Both the position numbers and the translations under genes were made by a program. Of a stretch of 64,000 bases of DNA, positions 1 through 8,219 are shown one piece after another. The notes under the pieces were generated by a model. The model was not told the origin of the DNA and did not search any database. It saw nothing but the letters and a program-made list of their open reading frames with translations. This DNA is from Clostridia bacterium (GTDB lineage Bacteria > Bacillota > Clostridia > Christensenellales > Aristaeellaceae). The stretch lies in contig JAFZOG010000160.1 in NCBI GenBank assembly GCA_017550745.1, positions 1 through 64,000 on the forward strand, given 5' to 3'. Each line of letters opens with the position of its first letter. Within the stretch, counting starts at the first letter, position 1.

Positions 1-1
1 C

Positions 2-187
2 GATCCGGTAATAGTGTTTGACCAAATCATGGAGGAGATTGGAATAGAAAAGTACCTGAAGCCGGATCAGGCATGGACGTGGCTGGGAAGGCCGAGGTAT
101 AATCGGGTCAGAATGCTAAAAACTGTCTTGTATGGGTTTATATGTCTCTTTCCGGCCTGTTTGAATACCAGGGGCAATATTTCCTGA
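2..187 (+). pseudogene. IS1182-like transposase N-terminal fragment
   Basis: Reading frame 2, open from the window edge, encodes a segment typical of the N-terminal region of IS1182/IS5-like transposases: a DPV..F..I..EIGI stretch, then GRPRYN and MLKTVLYGF. The similarity stops at about base 140, and the frame closes at 185-187 after about 15 unrelated residues. The DDE catalytic part is absent, so this is a remnant. It may begin further left, outside the window. Family assignment is by motif only; that it is a dead transposase fragment is fairly likely. Confidence 0.6.
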
Positions 188-428
188 TGGTGAAGGACAG
201 AAACAAGCTATCCAGCCCTCAGCGCATCCTGTTCCGGTTCGATTTGGAAGGCAATCTGCTCAGCCAAACGGAAATCGTGTTCGACCAGATGAACGAAACC
301 TACGGCTGCTGGCCGGTACCGACAGAAAGCGGCTTATGGTTCCTGACGGACGACCGGACGGAGGATGATGATTTTCAAGGAAATGGACACCGTGGATATG
401 TGGCTGGTGAAAGCGCCTGTGACGTGAT
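142..428 (+). pseudogene. Truncated, frameshifted gene next to IS debris
   Basis: After the transposase similarity ends, another frame reads a beta-rich protein segment (QGQYFLMVKD, RFDLEGNLLS, GLWFLTDDR), which looks like the C-terminal part of a larger secreted or propeller-like protein. Around 370 the natural continuation shifts frame: the tail MIFKEMDTVDMWLVKAPVT ends at 426-428 in frame 3, whereas the original frame runs on to 501 with unlikely composition. There is no convincing ribosome binding site before 142. I infer a gene cut at its 5' end by the insertion and later frameshifted. The family is not recognised. Confidence 0.5.
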
Positions 429-501
429 AAAAAAGCAAAACAATTTCCGGAAAGCCAGTCAGGAAATGAAAATCAATTTCCCCTCCGCATTTGTGTTATG
501 A

Positions 502-530
502 TTGCCCCAGCAGGAAATACCTGCTATAAT
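502..530 (+). promoter_or_regulatory. Promoter of kptA
   Basis: TTGCCC (502-507), a 17-bp spacer and TATAAT (525-530), with an extended TGC just before the -10. It lies 44 bp upstream of the kptA start and after the decayed gene, so kptA probably has its own vegetative promoter. Confidence 0.6.
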
Positions 531-573
531 TGAAGCCGGATATGGCTTCATAACATGAAGGAGGAACGGCATC

Positions 574-1110
574 GTGCAATCTCTGGAAAGCGTCAGCAAA
601 TTGATCGCTTTGGTGCTCCGCCATAAACCGGAAGCGCTGAGTCTGCGCATGGACGGTCATGGCTGGATATCCACTGCGGATCTGATTGAAAAACTGAATG
701 GGCGGCAGCCCTTTACCATGGAAATGCTGGAAGAAATCGTTCGGACGGACAATAAACAGCGCTATTCATTTAATTCAGACAAAACAAAAATACGCGCGAA
801 TCAGGGCCACTCGATTCCGGTTGACCTGGAATTGCTCCCTCTGGAGCCCCCGGCCGTTCTCTGGCATGGGACCGGAGAAAAATATGTGGAAAGCATCAAC
901 CAAAAAGGACTGCTGAAGCAGAGCAGGCAATACGTGCATCTGACTGACAATCACGATACCGCCATCGCCGTCGGCAAACGGCATGGAAAGCCTGTCGTTT
1001 ATGCCGTTGACGCACATGCTATGTGGCAGGAAGGATATGCTTTCTTCCGCTCTGAGAACGGCGTGTGGCTGACAGATCATGTTCCTGCTGCTTTTTTGCA
1101 TATATCATGA
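574..1110 (+). CDS. kptA: RNA 2'-phosphotransferase (Tpt1/KptA family)
   Basis: A 178-aa protein of normal length for bacterial KptA. The family transfers an internal RNA 2'-phosphate to NAD+, releasing nicotinamide and ADP-ribose 1'',2''-cyclic phosphate. Visible family features are LRHKP near residue 15 (Arg16-His17), the GWISTADLI winged-helix segment near 30, KQRYSF at 61-66, IRANQGHS at 73-80, HGT at 98-100 and HLT at 122-124. The start is GTG, chosen because GAAGGAGG lies about 8 bases upstream and the similarity begins there. It stands alone behind its own promoter. The bacterial role is uncertain, because bacteria lack the yeast-type tRNA splicing that produces 2'-phosphates; RNA repair or NAD/ADP-ribose chemistry is possible. 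Confidence 0.92.
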   Translation: MQSLESVSKLIALVLRHKPEALSLRMDGHGWISTADLIEKLNGRQPFTMEMLEEIVRTDNKQRYSFNSDKTKIRANQGHSIPVDLELLPLEPPAVLWHGTGEKYVESINQKGLLKQSRQYVHLTDNHDTAIAVGKRHGKPVVYAVDAHAMWQEGYAFFRSENGVWLTDHVPAAFLHIS

Positions 1111-1128
1111 ATAAAAGAGGTATAGCCG

Positions 1129-1680
1129 ATGTTTATCATGTTCCCTTATTCTTACAAGTACAAAGTATTTGAAAGAGCGCCCTTCGCTACCAGGAAAAGC
1201 CAGCGTTTAGCTTCCGCCACAGCATGGCCGATCTTGTTTTGCTATGCCATTCTGCTGTTCTTTGCTGAGATCATCGCATTCCATGGGATCATCCCCATGG
1301 GCGCCGTCTTTCTGGTTTATCTTGTCTCTTTGGCTGCTTTTTTCCTTGGGCTGGGTTCATTCATCAAGTATGAAGAAGAGAAAATAAAAAAGGAAGCGGC
1401 GGATGAGTATTCCCATTGCGCAAACATGACACCGGCTGAAATACAGCATCGGGTAAGGAAGTCGCTCGACCAGCATGAGGAACTGGGAATACTTGGCTGG
1501 ATGCTGGTGATTTGCTCCGTATTATGGTCTCTCACGATCATCAAGGCCAACATTGCGAAAGGCTGCGATTTCCTGACGGTTTTGAATTCCTGTGTAACAG
1601 GACTGATTTCAATTACTTTTGGCGCCGCATTGATCGCCTTTGGCCGAAAGAGGTCAATACAACTTGCGGCGTTTGATTGA
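1129..1680 (+). CDS. Hypothetical four-TM membrane protein
   Basis: A 183-aa protein with two hydrophobic hairpins: TM segments near residues 30-50, 55-78, 122-142 and 150-172. A charged, Lys/Glu-rich cytoplasmic-type stretch of about 45 residues lies between the pairs. The start at 1129 follows an AGAGG about 9 bases upstream; an in-frame ATG at 1141 is an alternative. It follows kptA by 18 bases and is probably co-transcribed. I do not recognise the family. Confidence 0.6.
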   Translation: MFIMFPYSYKYKVFERAPFATRKSQRLASATAWPILFCYAILLFFAEIIAFHGIIPMGAVFLVYLVSLAAFFLGLGSFIKYEEEKIKKEAADEYSHCANMTPAEIQHRVRKSLDQHEELGILGWMLVICSVLWSLTIIKANIAKGCDFLTVLNSCVTGLISITFGAALIAFGRKRSIQLAAFD

Positions 1681-1853
1681 ACGCCGGGCATTCGATGAAA
1701 CGGGACATACATTTGTACCGCAATCGTTTTTCTTTGAATTATTGACACCCGCGATATTTACGGTTCCTCCCTCAGCTTCTGCTGCTCCGGGTCTTTTGAG
1801 CGCGTTCCCTATGAAAGGAATAGGCAGTTTTGATGGCTTTTTATGGAAAAGGA

Positions 1854-2825
1854 TTATTCATCCAGCACCTTTAGGTCACCGCTGGTGGTGCTCACGGTCA
1901 CTTTGCTTTCACCGTTGCCTATGACCTCATGATAGCTCTTTTGATTGTTATCTTTCCTCTTGTTAAAACTGCCGCTGTTGGTTTTAAAGTCCAGCGTCAT
2001 GCCGGAGCCGTGGAGGGCGGTCAGCGTCACATCGCCGCTGTTGGAGGAAATCTTTACCTCGCCGCTCTGGTAGAGGCCCATGCTGATGTTCCCCGACGTC
2101 GTACGCACCGTGGCGGATGCCGTCTTAACCGCGTCCAGCTTTACCTTGCCCGAAGTAGAGTTGATAGCCATAGAAACAGAAGCGTCGATGGGCCCGGAGG
2201 CGATGTCGCCGCTGGTCATATCCAGGGAGACTTTTTCCGCCATGACGTTTTCCATTTTGATATTTCCTGAGGTGCAGCCCGCTTTGAGCTGTTTCTGTAT
2301 CCGAACGGGTCCTGTCTGTATATTTCCGCTGGTTGACTGAATTTCCATATCCTCCGCATTGACCGCGCCGATCTGGATATTGCCGGAGGTGGCGGTCAGC
2401 TTTACGCCTTTCAACTGATGGTCTTTCGCCTTGACTTCTCCGCTGGTTACTTTTACTGTCAGCGAAATATCCTTCGGTATTTCCACCACAATATGTTTTT
2501 CCTTGTTTGTCAGGGTGCCGACATAGCCTGATTTCCAATACTGGATGCGCAGGGTGCTTCCGTCCAGCCACCAGCGCATCTGCTGGTCCTGGGACAGCCC
2601 TTCCGTGGTTTCGCGGACGGAAAGCTCCGCTTCATCGCTTTCTGTTAGTTCCACACGCCCTGCGGTCCAGTTGATTTCCACCGCGTCCACTGCGAAAGCA
2701 TTGTAGGTAAAGCTGCCGATCGCGTATCGATCAGCGTTGGGATAGCTGGCGCTCGCTGTGAATCCGCAGCTGCAAAACGTGAAAAGAAAGATAACAAGCA
2801 TCAATGCGCAAATCAGTTTTTTCAA
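1854..2825 (-). CDS. DUF4097-type beta-strand repeat lipoprotein
   Basis: An exported protein of about 323 aa. The TTG start at 2825 is preferred over the ATG at 2849 because AAGGGAG lies 8-9 bases before it and the product then begins MKKLICALMLV, a clean signal peptide followed by FCSCG, a plausible lipobox. The mature part carries about ten short repeats of the type TSGN-I/TSGD-I (TSGEV, TSGNI, TSGDI, TSGKV, NSGDV, TSGDL) at intervals near 18-20 residues. This is the hallmark of the DUF4097 right-handed beta-solenoid family (putative adhesin/head domain). It is probably anchored on the outer face of the membrane. Function is unknown; such proteins are often near envelope-stress genes, but none is adjacent here. 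Confidence 0.8.
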   Translation of the reverse strand: MKKLICALMLVIFLFTFCSCGFTASASYPNADRYAIGSFTYNAFAVDAVEINWTAGRVELTESDEAELSVRETTEGLSQDQQMRWWLDGSTLRIQYWKSGYVGTLTNKEKHIVVEIPKDISLTVKVTSGEVKAKDHQLKGVKLTATSGNIQIGAVNAEDMEIQSTSGNIQTGPVRIQKQLKAGCTSGNIKMENVMAEKVSLDMTSGDIASGPIDASVSMAINSTSGKVKLDAVKTASATVRTTSGNISMGLYQSGEVKISSNSGDVTLTALHGSGMTLDFKTNSGSFNKRKDNNQKSYHEVIGNGESKVTVSTTSGDLKVLDE

Positions 2826-2858
2826 TATTTTCACTCCCTTGACCATCATTTTCGCGTT

Positions 2859-3959
2859 TTATGCTAATGCGCCCAGCGGCACGATGCCGTCTACAGCGCT
2901 GACGCCCAGGCCGGCATCCTCACACATGTAAATATCCTTGCTTTCAAAGCGGCTGCCGCCATGGACAGGGTTGCCCGCGCAGAGCATCGGGCCGTCCAGA
3001 TCGAATTTCGTGATGACACCCCTGGCACAGGCCAGATGCGCAGCGGCGTTGACAGCCACAGGGCCTTCCAGCATACAGCCGATCATACATTCCGCGCCGT
3101 ACAGTTCGGCCAATGTGGTAATTTTGAGCGCATTTGTGATGCCGCCGCACTTCATGAGCTTGATGTTCACCAAATCCGCCGCGCCCATCTGCAGGATATT
3201 CATGGCGTCCATGGGGCTGAACACGGATTCGTCGGCCAGCACGGGCACGAAGCTGCGCTCGGTGACGTATTTGAGTCCATCCAGGTCATGGGCTTTTACA
3301 GGCTGCTCCACCAGTTCGATATCCAGGCCTTTTTCCTGCATCCCGTTCAGGATACGCACGGCCTCCTTGGGCGTCCATGCCTGGTTGGCGTCTATGCGCA
3401 GCACGGTTTCAGCGGGTACGGCGGCGCGGATGGCAGCCAGGCGCGCTACGTCCAGCGCCGGATTCACGCCCACCTTCACTTTGATACAGTCAAATCCACG
3501 CTGTACGGCGATTTCCGCGTCTCGGGCCATGACCTCCGGCGGATTCACGCTGACAGTAATGTCCGTCATGATGTGTGTTTTCCCGCCGCCTAACAGCCGG
3601 AACACAGGCGTTTTCAGCTTTTTGCCGTACAAATCCCATAGCGCCATGTCAACGGCGGCTTTGGCGCTGGTGTTGTGCACCAGCGCGCTTTGAACGCGTT
3701 GGGTCGCGCCCTGGAAGTCATCCATATCCCAGCCCAGAATCGCCGGTGCGATGTGGTGCTCGATGGCCCCGCAGATGGCTTCCGACGTGTCGCCGGTGAT
3801 GACTCCGGTAGGCGGCGCTTCCCCAAAGGCTGTTTCTCCTGTGTCAGCGGTAAGCTTCACGATGATGTCTTCCACGCTGGCCACGGTGCGCAATGCGGTT
3901 TTAAACGGCGTTCGCAGGGGAATGGATATCCGGCCCCATTCGATGGATGTGATTTTCAT
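2859..3959 (-). CDS. Dipeptide epimerase (L-Ala-D/L-Glu type)
   Basis: A 366-aa enolase-superfamily protein of the muconate cycloisomerase subgroup. Visible catalytic set: KVK base pair at 160-162, metal ligands D190 (RIDAN), E218 (VEQP) and D243 (LADES), and second base K267 (NIKLMK). A C-terminal D320-x-D322 matches the pair that reads the dipeptide amino group in L-Ala-D/L-Glu epimerases such as YcjG/YkfB. The family converts L-Ala-D-Glu from murein peptides to L-Ala-L-Glu, allowing peptidase cleavage. The start has AGGAGG just upstream. It is divergent from a beta-lactamase-like gene and lies 2 kb from murK-murQ, so a murein-recycling role is well supported by context. Exact substrate is inferred. 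Confidence 0.85.
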   Translation of the reverse strand: MKITSIEWGRISIPLRTPFKTALRTVASVEDIIVKLTADTGETAFGEAPPTGVITGDTSEAICGAIEHHIAPAILGWDMDDFQGATQRVQSALVHNTSAKAAVDMALWDLYGKKLKTPVFRLLGGGKTHIMTDITVSVNPPEVMARDAEIAVQRGFDCIKVKVGVNPALDVARLAAIRAAVPAETVLRIDANQAWTPKEAVRILNGMQEKGLDIELVEQPVKAHDLDGLKYVTERSFVPVLADESVFSPMDAMNILQMGAADLVNIKLMKCGGITNALKITTLAELYGAECMIGCMLEGPVAVNAAAHLACARGVITKFDLDGPMLCAGNPVHGGSRFESKDIYMCEDAGLGVSAVDGIVPLGALA

Positions 3960-3993
3960 GTTTTCCTCCTATAGCGTATGAATGTTTTTCATG

Positions 3994-4006
3994 ATATACT
4001 GTATAT
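3994..4006. promoter_or_regulatory. Small palindrome in divergent intergenic region
   Basis: ATATAC-T-GTATAT is a perfect 6-bp inverted repeat between the divergent dipeptide epimerase and serine hydrolase genes. It could be an operator acting on both, but it is short and AT-rich, so chance is possible. Confidence 0.25.
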
Positions 4007-4023
4007 TGAAAGAAGGCATTATC

Positions 4024-5127
4024 ATGGATTTTTCAAAACTGTCGGATTATCTGAACCGTCTGCCCCGGGAAGGTGTGCCGGGGTGTGAGATGGTCGTATG
4101 GAAGGATCATCGGGAGGTTTTCCGCCATACGGCGGGCGAGGCGAAAGGCGGAGAAACCTACTGGCTTTATTCCGTCACAAAGGTGCTCACCATGACTGTG
4201 ACCATGCAGCTGATCGAAAAAGGTATGCTGCGTCTGTCCGATCCAGTAGCAGCATATTTGCCTGCCTTCAGCCATCTGACCGTGCAGGACGGGGAGACGG
4301 TCCGTCCCGCGAAAACGATGCTGACACTGGAGCATTTGATGGCGATGCAGGGCGGACTGGATTATGACCTGGCCGCGCCTGCTATCCGGCGTAAAATCCG
4401 GGAGAGCGGGGGAGACGCGGGCACTGTCGAAATGGTGAACTGCTTCGCGGAAAAGCCATTGCTTTTCGACCCCGGTCAAGGCTTTAAGTACAGCCTATGC
4501 CACGACGTGGTGGGGGCCATCGTGGAGGTGATTGCCGGAAAGCCGCTGAGCACCGTCGCCAAGGAAAACGTGCTGGATCCGCTCGGCATCCGAACCCTGA
4601 CTTTTCATCCGGATGCGGAACAGCTTGCAAAGCTTGCGCCGCAATACACAGTGAACGCTGACATGAAAACTGTTCCTATCGCTAATTGCCGGGACAGCCT
4701 GGCCTCCATGCCGCATTATGACAGCGGTGGCAGCGGGCTGATGGGCGATGCGGAAGGCTACATCCTGTTGGCCGACGCACTGGCCAACAACGGAGTTGGA
4801 AAAAACGGGAATCGCATCCTCACGGGCGCGTCAATCGACGATATGCGCCGCAACCGGCAGCACGGCGCATCCTGGACAGACTGGGTGAAGGTAAAGCATA
4901 AACGGGGTTACGGTTATGGATTGGGCGTCCGTACGCTGATGGACGCTGCTGCTTCCCGCAGCCCCATCGGGGAATTCGGCTGGGACGGAGCTACCGGCGC
5001 CTGGGCTATGATGGATCCGGACAATCACATTGGCGCTTTCTACGTTCAGCATGTGCTGAACATGAACCGGGCGTATTACGAATTTCACCCCGCGATTCGG
5101 GATCTATTATATGAATCCCTGGCGTAA
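4024..5127 (+). CDS. Class C beta-lactamase-like serine hydrolase
   Basis: A 367-aa protein of the beta-lactamase/penicillin-binding/esterase superfamily (Pfam Beta-lactamase). The SxxK nucleophile motif is S50-V-T-K53. The second motif, normally Y-x-N, reads Y156-S-L158, so the Asn is replaced by Leu. A GWDGATG segment near residue 318 stands in for the third (KTG/HxG) motif. There is no signal peptide, so it is probably cytoplasmic, which argues against antibiotic resistance and for an esterase or D-amino acid peptidase role. The start at 4024 is preferred to 3982 because GAAAGAAGG lies before it. It is divergent from the dipeptide epimerase and convergent with murK (1-base gap). A role in murein fragment turnover is inference. 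Confidence 0.78.
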   Translation: MDFSKLSDYLNRLPREGVPGCEMVVWKDHREVFRHTAGEAKGGETYWLYSVTKVLTMTVTMQLIEKGMLRLSDPVAAYLPAFSHLTVQDGETVRPAKTMLTLEHLMAMQGGLDYDLAAPAIRRKIRESGGDAGTVEMVNCFAEKPLLFDPGQGFKYSLCHDVVGAIVEVIAGKPLSTVAKENVLDPLGIRTLTFHPDAEQLAKLAPQYTVNADMKTVPIANCRDSLASMPHYDSGGSGLMGDAEGYILLADALANNGVGKNGNRILTGASIDDMRRNRQHGASWTDWVKVKHKRGYGYGLGVRTLMDAAASRSPIGEFGWDGATGAWAMMDPDNHIGAFYVQHVLNMNRAYYEFHPAIRDLLYESLA

Positions 5128-5128
5128 A

Positions 5129-6043
5129 CTAAGCTATTCCTCCAAACAGCTTCTTTGCCAGCATAGCCGCCCCCCGGGCAGCCGGGAAGCGCGGCTCAAT
5201 GACGCTGACGCCGGGAAGTTCCTTTCGCAGCCGCTTCGCCACGCCGGTTTTGATGACCTCATAGTATTGGAAAATGCTTCCGAAAAACGCCAGTTCACCT
5301 CCGGTCATGCCGATTTTGCGCCATGACGCGACGGCCAGCTCAGATAAATCCAGTACAGCGCTTTCCGCGATGGCCAGCGCTGCCTGATCCTGCTTTTCCA
5401 GCGCCTGCAGAAGGAGTGGGGCCAGCGCGCCGATATCTTTTTTCCCTGTGCCAGGGGAATAGAGCCAGGTGATCAGGCTGGAAATATCACAAATCTGCAA
5501 CGCCTGAAACGTCAGTTCCGTCAGGCAAGTAGCCGGACCCCGCCCGTCAAACGCCCGCACAACTGCCGCCAGAATGCCGCGCCCCAAGGCATAGCCGCTG
5601 CCGCCGTCGTCGATGAGATAACCGTAGCCGCCGGTGCGGAAAGGATTTCCCGCGGGATCCCTTCCGTAGCAGACAGCCCCCGTTCCGGCGATCAGAATCG
5701 CGCCGTGTCCCCGGATCGCGCCTGCCAATGCAATTTCATGGTCGCCCAGCAAACGGAATGGCCCGGGATAACCGGTTGAACGCACCGCATTCTCAACGAA
5801 GTCTGCCGCGTGCAGGTTGCTGATGCCGGCCATCCCGGCGATAAGTCCCTTGCAGGCATCCAGCCCGCCGGGCAGCAGCGCCATCCACTGTACAGCGTCA
5901 GAAATGGTTTTTTGCACGATTTCCCGGCTCGCTCCGTTAGGATTCATCGGGCCGAACACGTTTTCCCGGATGACGCTTCCGCTTTCGTCAAGGGCCAGCA
6001 CTTTGGTCGAACTGCCGCCGCCGTCCCATCCACAGTAATACAT
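5129..6043 (-). CDS. murK: N-acetylmuramic acid/N-acetylglucosamine kinase (BadF/BcrD ATPase family)
   Basis: A 304-aa sugar kinase of the BadF/BadG/BcrA/BcrD ATPase fold. The N-terminal phosphate-binding loop DGGGSSTK lies at 7-14 and LIAGTGAVCYG in the middle, as in GlcNAc kinases. In Clostridium acetobutylicum a kinase of this family next to murQ (MurK) phosphorylates both MurNAc and GlcNAc. The same arrangement here, 2 bases downstream of murQ on the same strand, makes MurK the best call; plain GlcNAc kinase is the alternative. The ATG at 6043 has AAGGAGAACC upstream; the longer open frame to 6178 runs inside murQ and is discarded. MurNAc 6-phosphate would feed MurQ. Confidence 0.85.
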   Translation of the reverse strand: MYYCGWDGGGSSTKVLALDESGSVIRENVFGPMNPNGASREIVQKTISDAVQWMALLPGGLDACKGLIAGMAGISNLHAADFVENAVRSTGYPGPFRLLGDHEIALAGAIRGHGAILIAGTGAVCYGRDPAGNPFRTGGYGYLIDDGGSGYALGRGILAAVVRAFDGRGPATCLTELTFQALQICDISSLITWLYSPGTGKKDIGALAPLLLQALEKQDQAALAIAESAVLDLSELAVASWRKIGMTGGELAFFGSIFQYYEVIKTGVAKRLRKELPGVSVIEPRFPAARGAAMLAKKLFGGIA

Positions 6044-6045
6044 GG

Positions 6046-6960
6046 TTATCGGTTCTCCTTGTTCATACCGACTGCCTGGGCGATCCGCCCGTCCGCCGCA
6101 CGGAGCGCAGTCCGCGCCGCTTCCGCGTCCAAGTTCAGCAGCAGCATCACAATGGCTGTTTTGCAGGAAAAGCCGCACTGCTTCAGCGTTGCCTGGGCAG
6201 TATCCTCGCTTGCGCCGGTGGCGGCGCAGACGATGGAAATCGCCCGCCGCACCAGCTTTTGATTGGTCGCCTGCACATCCACCATCAGGTTTCCGTAAAC
6301 CTTGCCCATTTTGATCATCACGCAGGTGGACAGCATATTCAGTACCAGCTTCTGGCAGGTGCCGCTTTTCATGCGGGAGGAACCGGTAACGACCTCAGGC
6401 CCGGGAACAGGGTCGATGGTGATATCCGCGTGGCAGGACATTTCGCTGTTGCGGCAGCAGGTAAGGGCAATGACCGGCGCGCCAAGGGAGCGCGCGTAAT
6501 CCATCGCTCCGATCACATAGGGCGTACGTCCGCTGGCGGCAATGCCGACCAATGCGTCATTGGCGCTGAATTGATGCTCAATCAAATCGGTCCTGCCCAA
6601 TTCCGCGCTGTCCTCCGCGCCTTCGACGGCTTTGAGAAACGCCGGCGGCCCGCCGGCGATCAGGCCCACCACCAAGCCGGGATCGACCCCATAGGTAGGG
6701 GGACACTCCGCCGCATCCAGCACGCCGAGGCGTCCGCTGGTGCCTGCGCCCGCATAAAAAAGCCGTCCTCCTGTCCGGATTTTTTCATATATTATATCAA
6801 TGCTTTGAGCGACCTGAGGCAGCACCTTTTCCACCGCTTCGGCGCAATGGCGGTCTTCCGAATTGATCAGCTTTGTCATGTCCAGGGTGGACAGGGAGTC
6901 GATGTTTGCCGTCGCGGGATTGCGCCGCTCGGTATCCAGTTTTTTTAGATCAATCGCCAT
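6046..6960 (-). CDS. murQ: N-acetylmuramic acid 6-phosphate etherase
   Basis: A 304-aa single-SIS-domain protein of the usual MurQ length. MurQ cleaves the D-lactyl ether of MurNAc 6-phosphate, giving GlcNAc 6-phosphate and lactate in the cytoplasm. Visible features are AGAGTSGRLGVLDAAECPP with the catalytic Glu85, and a second Glu near 116 (VEGAEDSAE), matching the Glu83/Glu114 pair of E. coli. The SIS signature and a C-terminal helical domain follow. It is the first gene of a murQ-murK operon with a good promoter upstream, divergent from a sugar importer operon. No MurR-type regulator is in the window. Confidence 0.95.
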   Translation of the reverse strand: MAIDLKKLDTERRNPATANIDSLSTLDMTKLINSEDRHCAEAVEKVLPQVAQSIDIIYEKIRTGGRLFYAGAGTSGRLGVLDAAECPPTYGVDPGLVVGLIAGGPPAFLKAVEGAEDSAELGRTDLIEHQFSANDALVGIAASGRTPYVIGAMDYARSLGAPVIALTCCRNSEMSCHADITIDPVPGPEVVTGSSRMKSGTCQKLVLNMLSTCVMIKMGKVYGNLMVDVQATNQKLVRRAISIVCAATGASEDTAQATLKQCGFSCKTAIVMLLLNLDAEAARTALRAADGRIAQAVGMNKENR

Positions 6961-7007
6961 AGCAAGCTCACTCCTCTAAACAGGCGAAAACGTCTGTATT
7001 CCGGAAT

Positions 7008-7036
7008 ATTATAACATCCGTCCTTTGAAAAGACAA
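7008..7036 (-). promoter_or_regulatory. Promoter of murQ-murK
   Basis: On the minus strand TTGTCT (7036-7031), a 17-bp spacer and a perfect TATAAT (7013-7008). It lies about 48 bases upstream of the murQ start and 64 bp from the opposing importer promoter, so the two operons share one control region. Confidence 0.7.
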
Positions 7037-7100
7037 CTGTTTTTGTAAGGATTACACATGTAATTTCGATAGAAAATTAGCGCAGTTTAATAATTTTTTA

Positions 7101-7129
7101 TTGACAATTCTATGAAATGGGTGTAATAT
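7101..7129 (+). promoter_or_regulatory. Promoter of importer-namZ-nagZ-GH130 operon
   Basis: Perfect TTGACA (7101-7106), a 17-bp spacer and TAATAT (7124-7129), about 79 bases before the first permease start. The leader shows no known riboswitch fold that I can see. Confidence 0.75.
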
Positions 7130-7207
7130 ACGAGTATATGATAAGTGTTGAAAGTTGGATCGATTTCTTTTTTGCGTGCGCGGCAGTATGGAAAGGAGGA
7201 CACCCGG

Positions 7208-8200
7208 TTGAAAAGAAATGAAATGATAGCGGGTGACGGGAAAACAATTAAGAAAAAAAGCAAATTCACGCTGGATGATTTGCAGCTGTTTTTCCTGTCG
7301 CTTCCGACGCTGACGTGGTATATCCTTTTCTGCTACCTGCCCATGTTCGGGCTGATCATTGCTTTCAAGAAATATAAGGTAGCTCCCGGCAAAGGGTTCC
7401 TGTACAGCCTGTTCAACAACAGCCAGTGGTGCGGGTTGGATAACTTCCATTTCCTTTTTGCCAACAACAAGGAAACCACCATCAACATGTTCCGCAACAC
7501 CATCGGCTATAACCTCATTTTCATTGTGCTGGGCGTGGTGCTGCCGGTCACGCTGGCTATCATGATTTCCCACCTCCACAGCCAGAAAGTAGCCAAGGTG
7601 ACGCAGACCGCCATGTTCCTGCCTCACTTCCTGAGCTGGGTTGTGGTCGGCTATTTCGTGTTTGCCTTCCTGTCCACCGACAATGGCCTGGTGAACCGTA
7701 TCATCATGAGCACCGGGGGAGAGGGAATCAAATGGTATCAGAAGGACGCCATCAACTACTGGCCGTTTTTCCTGATATTTCTGCATATTTGGAAAACGAT
7801 CGGCTATAGCATGGTCGTTTACTTAAGTTCCATCAAGGGCATTGATGAATCCCTGTACGAAGCCGCCATGATCGACGGCGCTTCCAAGTGGCAGCAGACC
7901 AAATACATCACCCTGCCCATGCTGAAAACCATCATGATCATTATGTTCATCATGGCCGTAGGCAAGATCTTCAATTCAGACTTTGGCCTGTTCTACCGCA
8001 CCACCCGGAATTCCAGCTCCCTGACCAGTGTGTTCCTGACCCTGGACGTATACGTGTATAACTCCATGTTCAACAATCCCCGCCCGGTGTACGGCTATAT
8101 TTCAGCAGCCGGTTTCCTGCAGTCTGTGCTGGGATGCCTGACCATGATCATTGCCAACAGCGTCGTGCGCAAGATCGACAACGACAGCGCCTTGTTCTGA
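7208..8200 (+). CDS. ABC sugar transporter permease, LplB family
   Basis: A 330-aa inner-membrane permease of the CUT1/LplB-YteP type. The N-terminal arm is followed by about six TM helices, beginning LFFLSLPTLTWYILFCYLPM. The EAA loop that contacts the ATPase is seen as YEAAMIDGASKWQQTKYITL. The start is TTG at 7208, chosen because AAGGAGG (7193-7199) sits 8 bases upstream; ATG at 7223 is an alternative, and the open frame to 7145 has no such site. First gene of an operon that continues with the partner permease, a binding protein, and NamZ- and NagZ-like enzymes, so MurNAc-containing sugars are the likely cargo. No ATPase gene lies nearby. Confidence 0.9.
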   Translation: MKRNEMIAGDGKTIKKKSKFTLDDLQLFFLSLPTLTWYILFCYLPMFGLIIAFKKYKVAPGKGFLYSLFNNSQWCGLDNFHFLFANNKETTINMFRNTIGYNLIFIVLGVVLPVTLAIMISHLHSQKVAKVTQTAMFLPHFLSWVVVGYFVFAFLSTDNGLVNRIIMSTGGEGIKWYQKDAINYWPFFLIFLHIWKTIGYSMVVYLSSIKGIDESLYEAAMIDGASKWQQTKYITLPMLKTIMIIMFIMAVGKIFNSDFGLFYRTTRNSSSLTSVFLTLDVYVYNSMFNNPRPVYGYISAAGFLQSVLGCLTMIIANSVVRKIDNDSALF

Positions 8201-8219
8201 GGAAGGAGGAGACAAAACA

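Noticed and set aside
1929..2571. Several open frames over the DUF4097 gene
   Set aside because: They arise from the repetitive TSGN-type coding repeats and have no start signals or family features.
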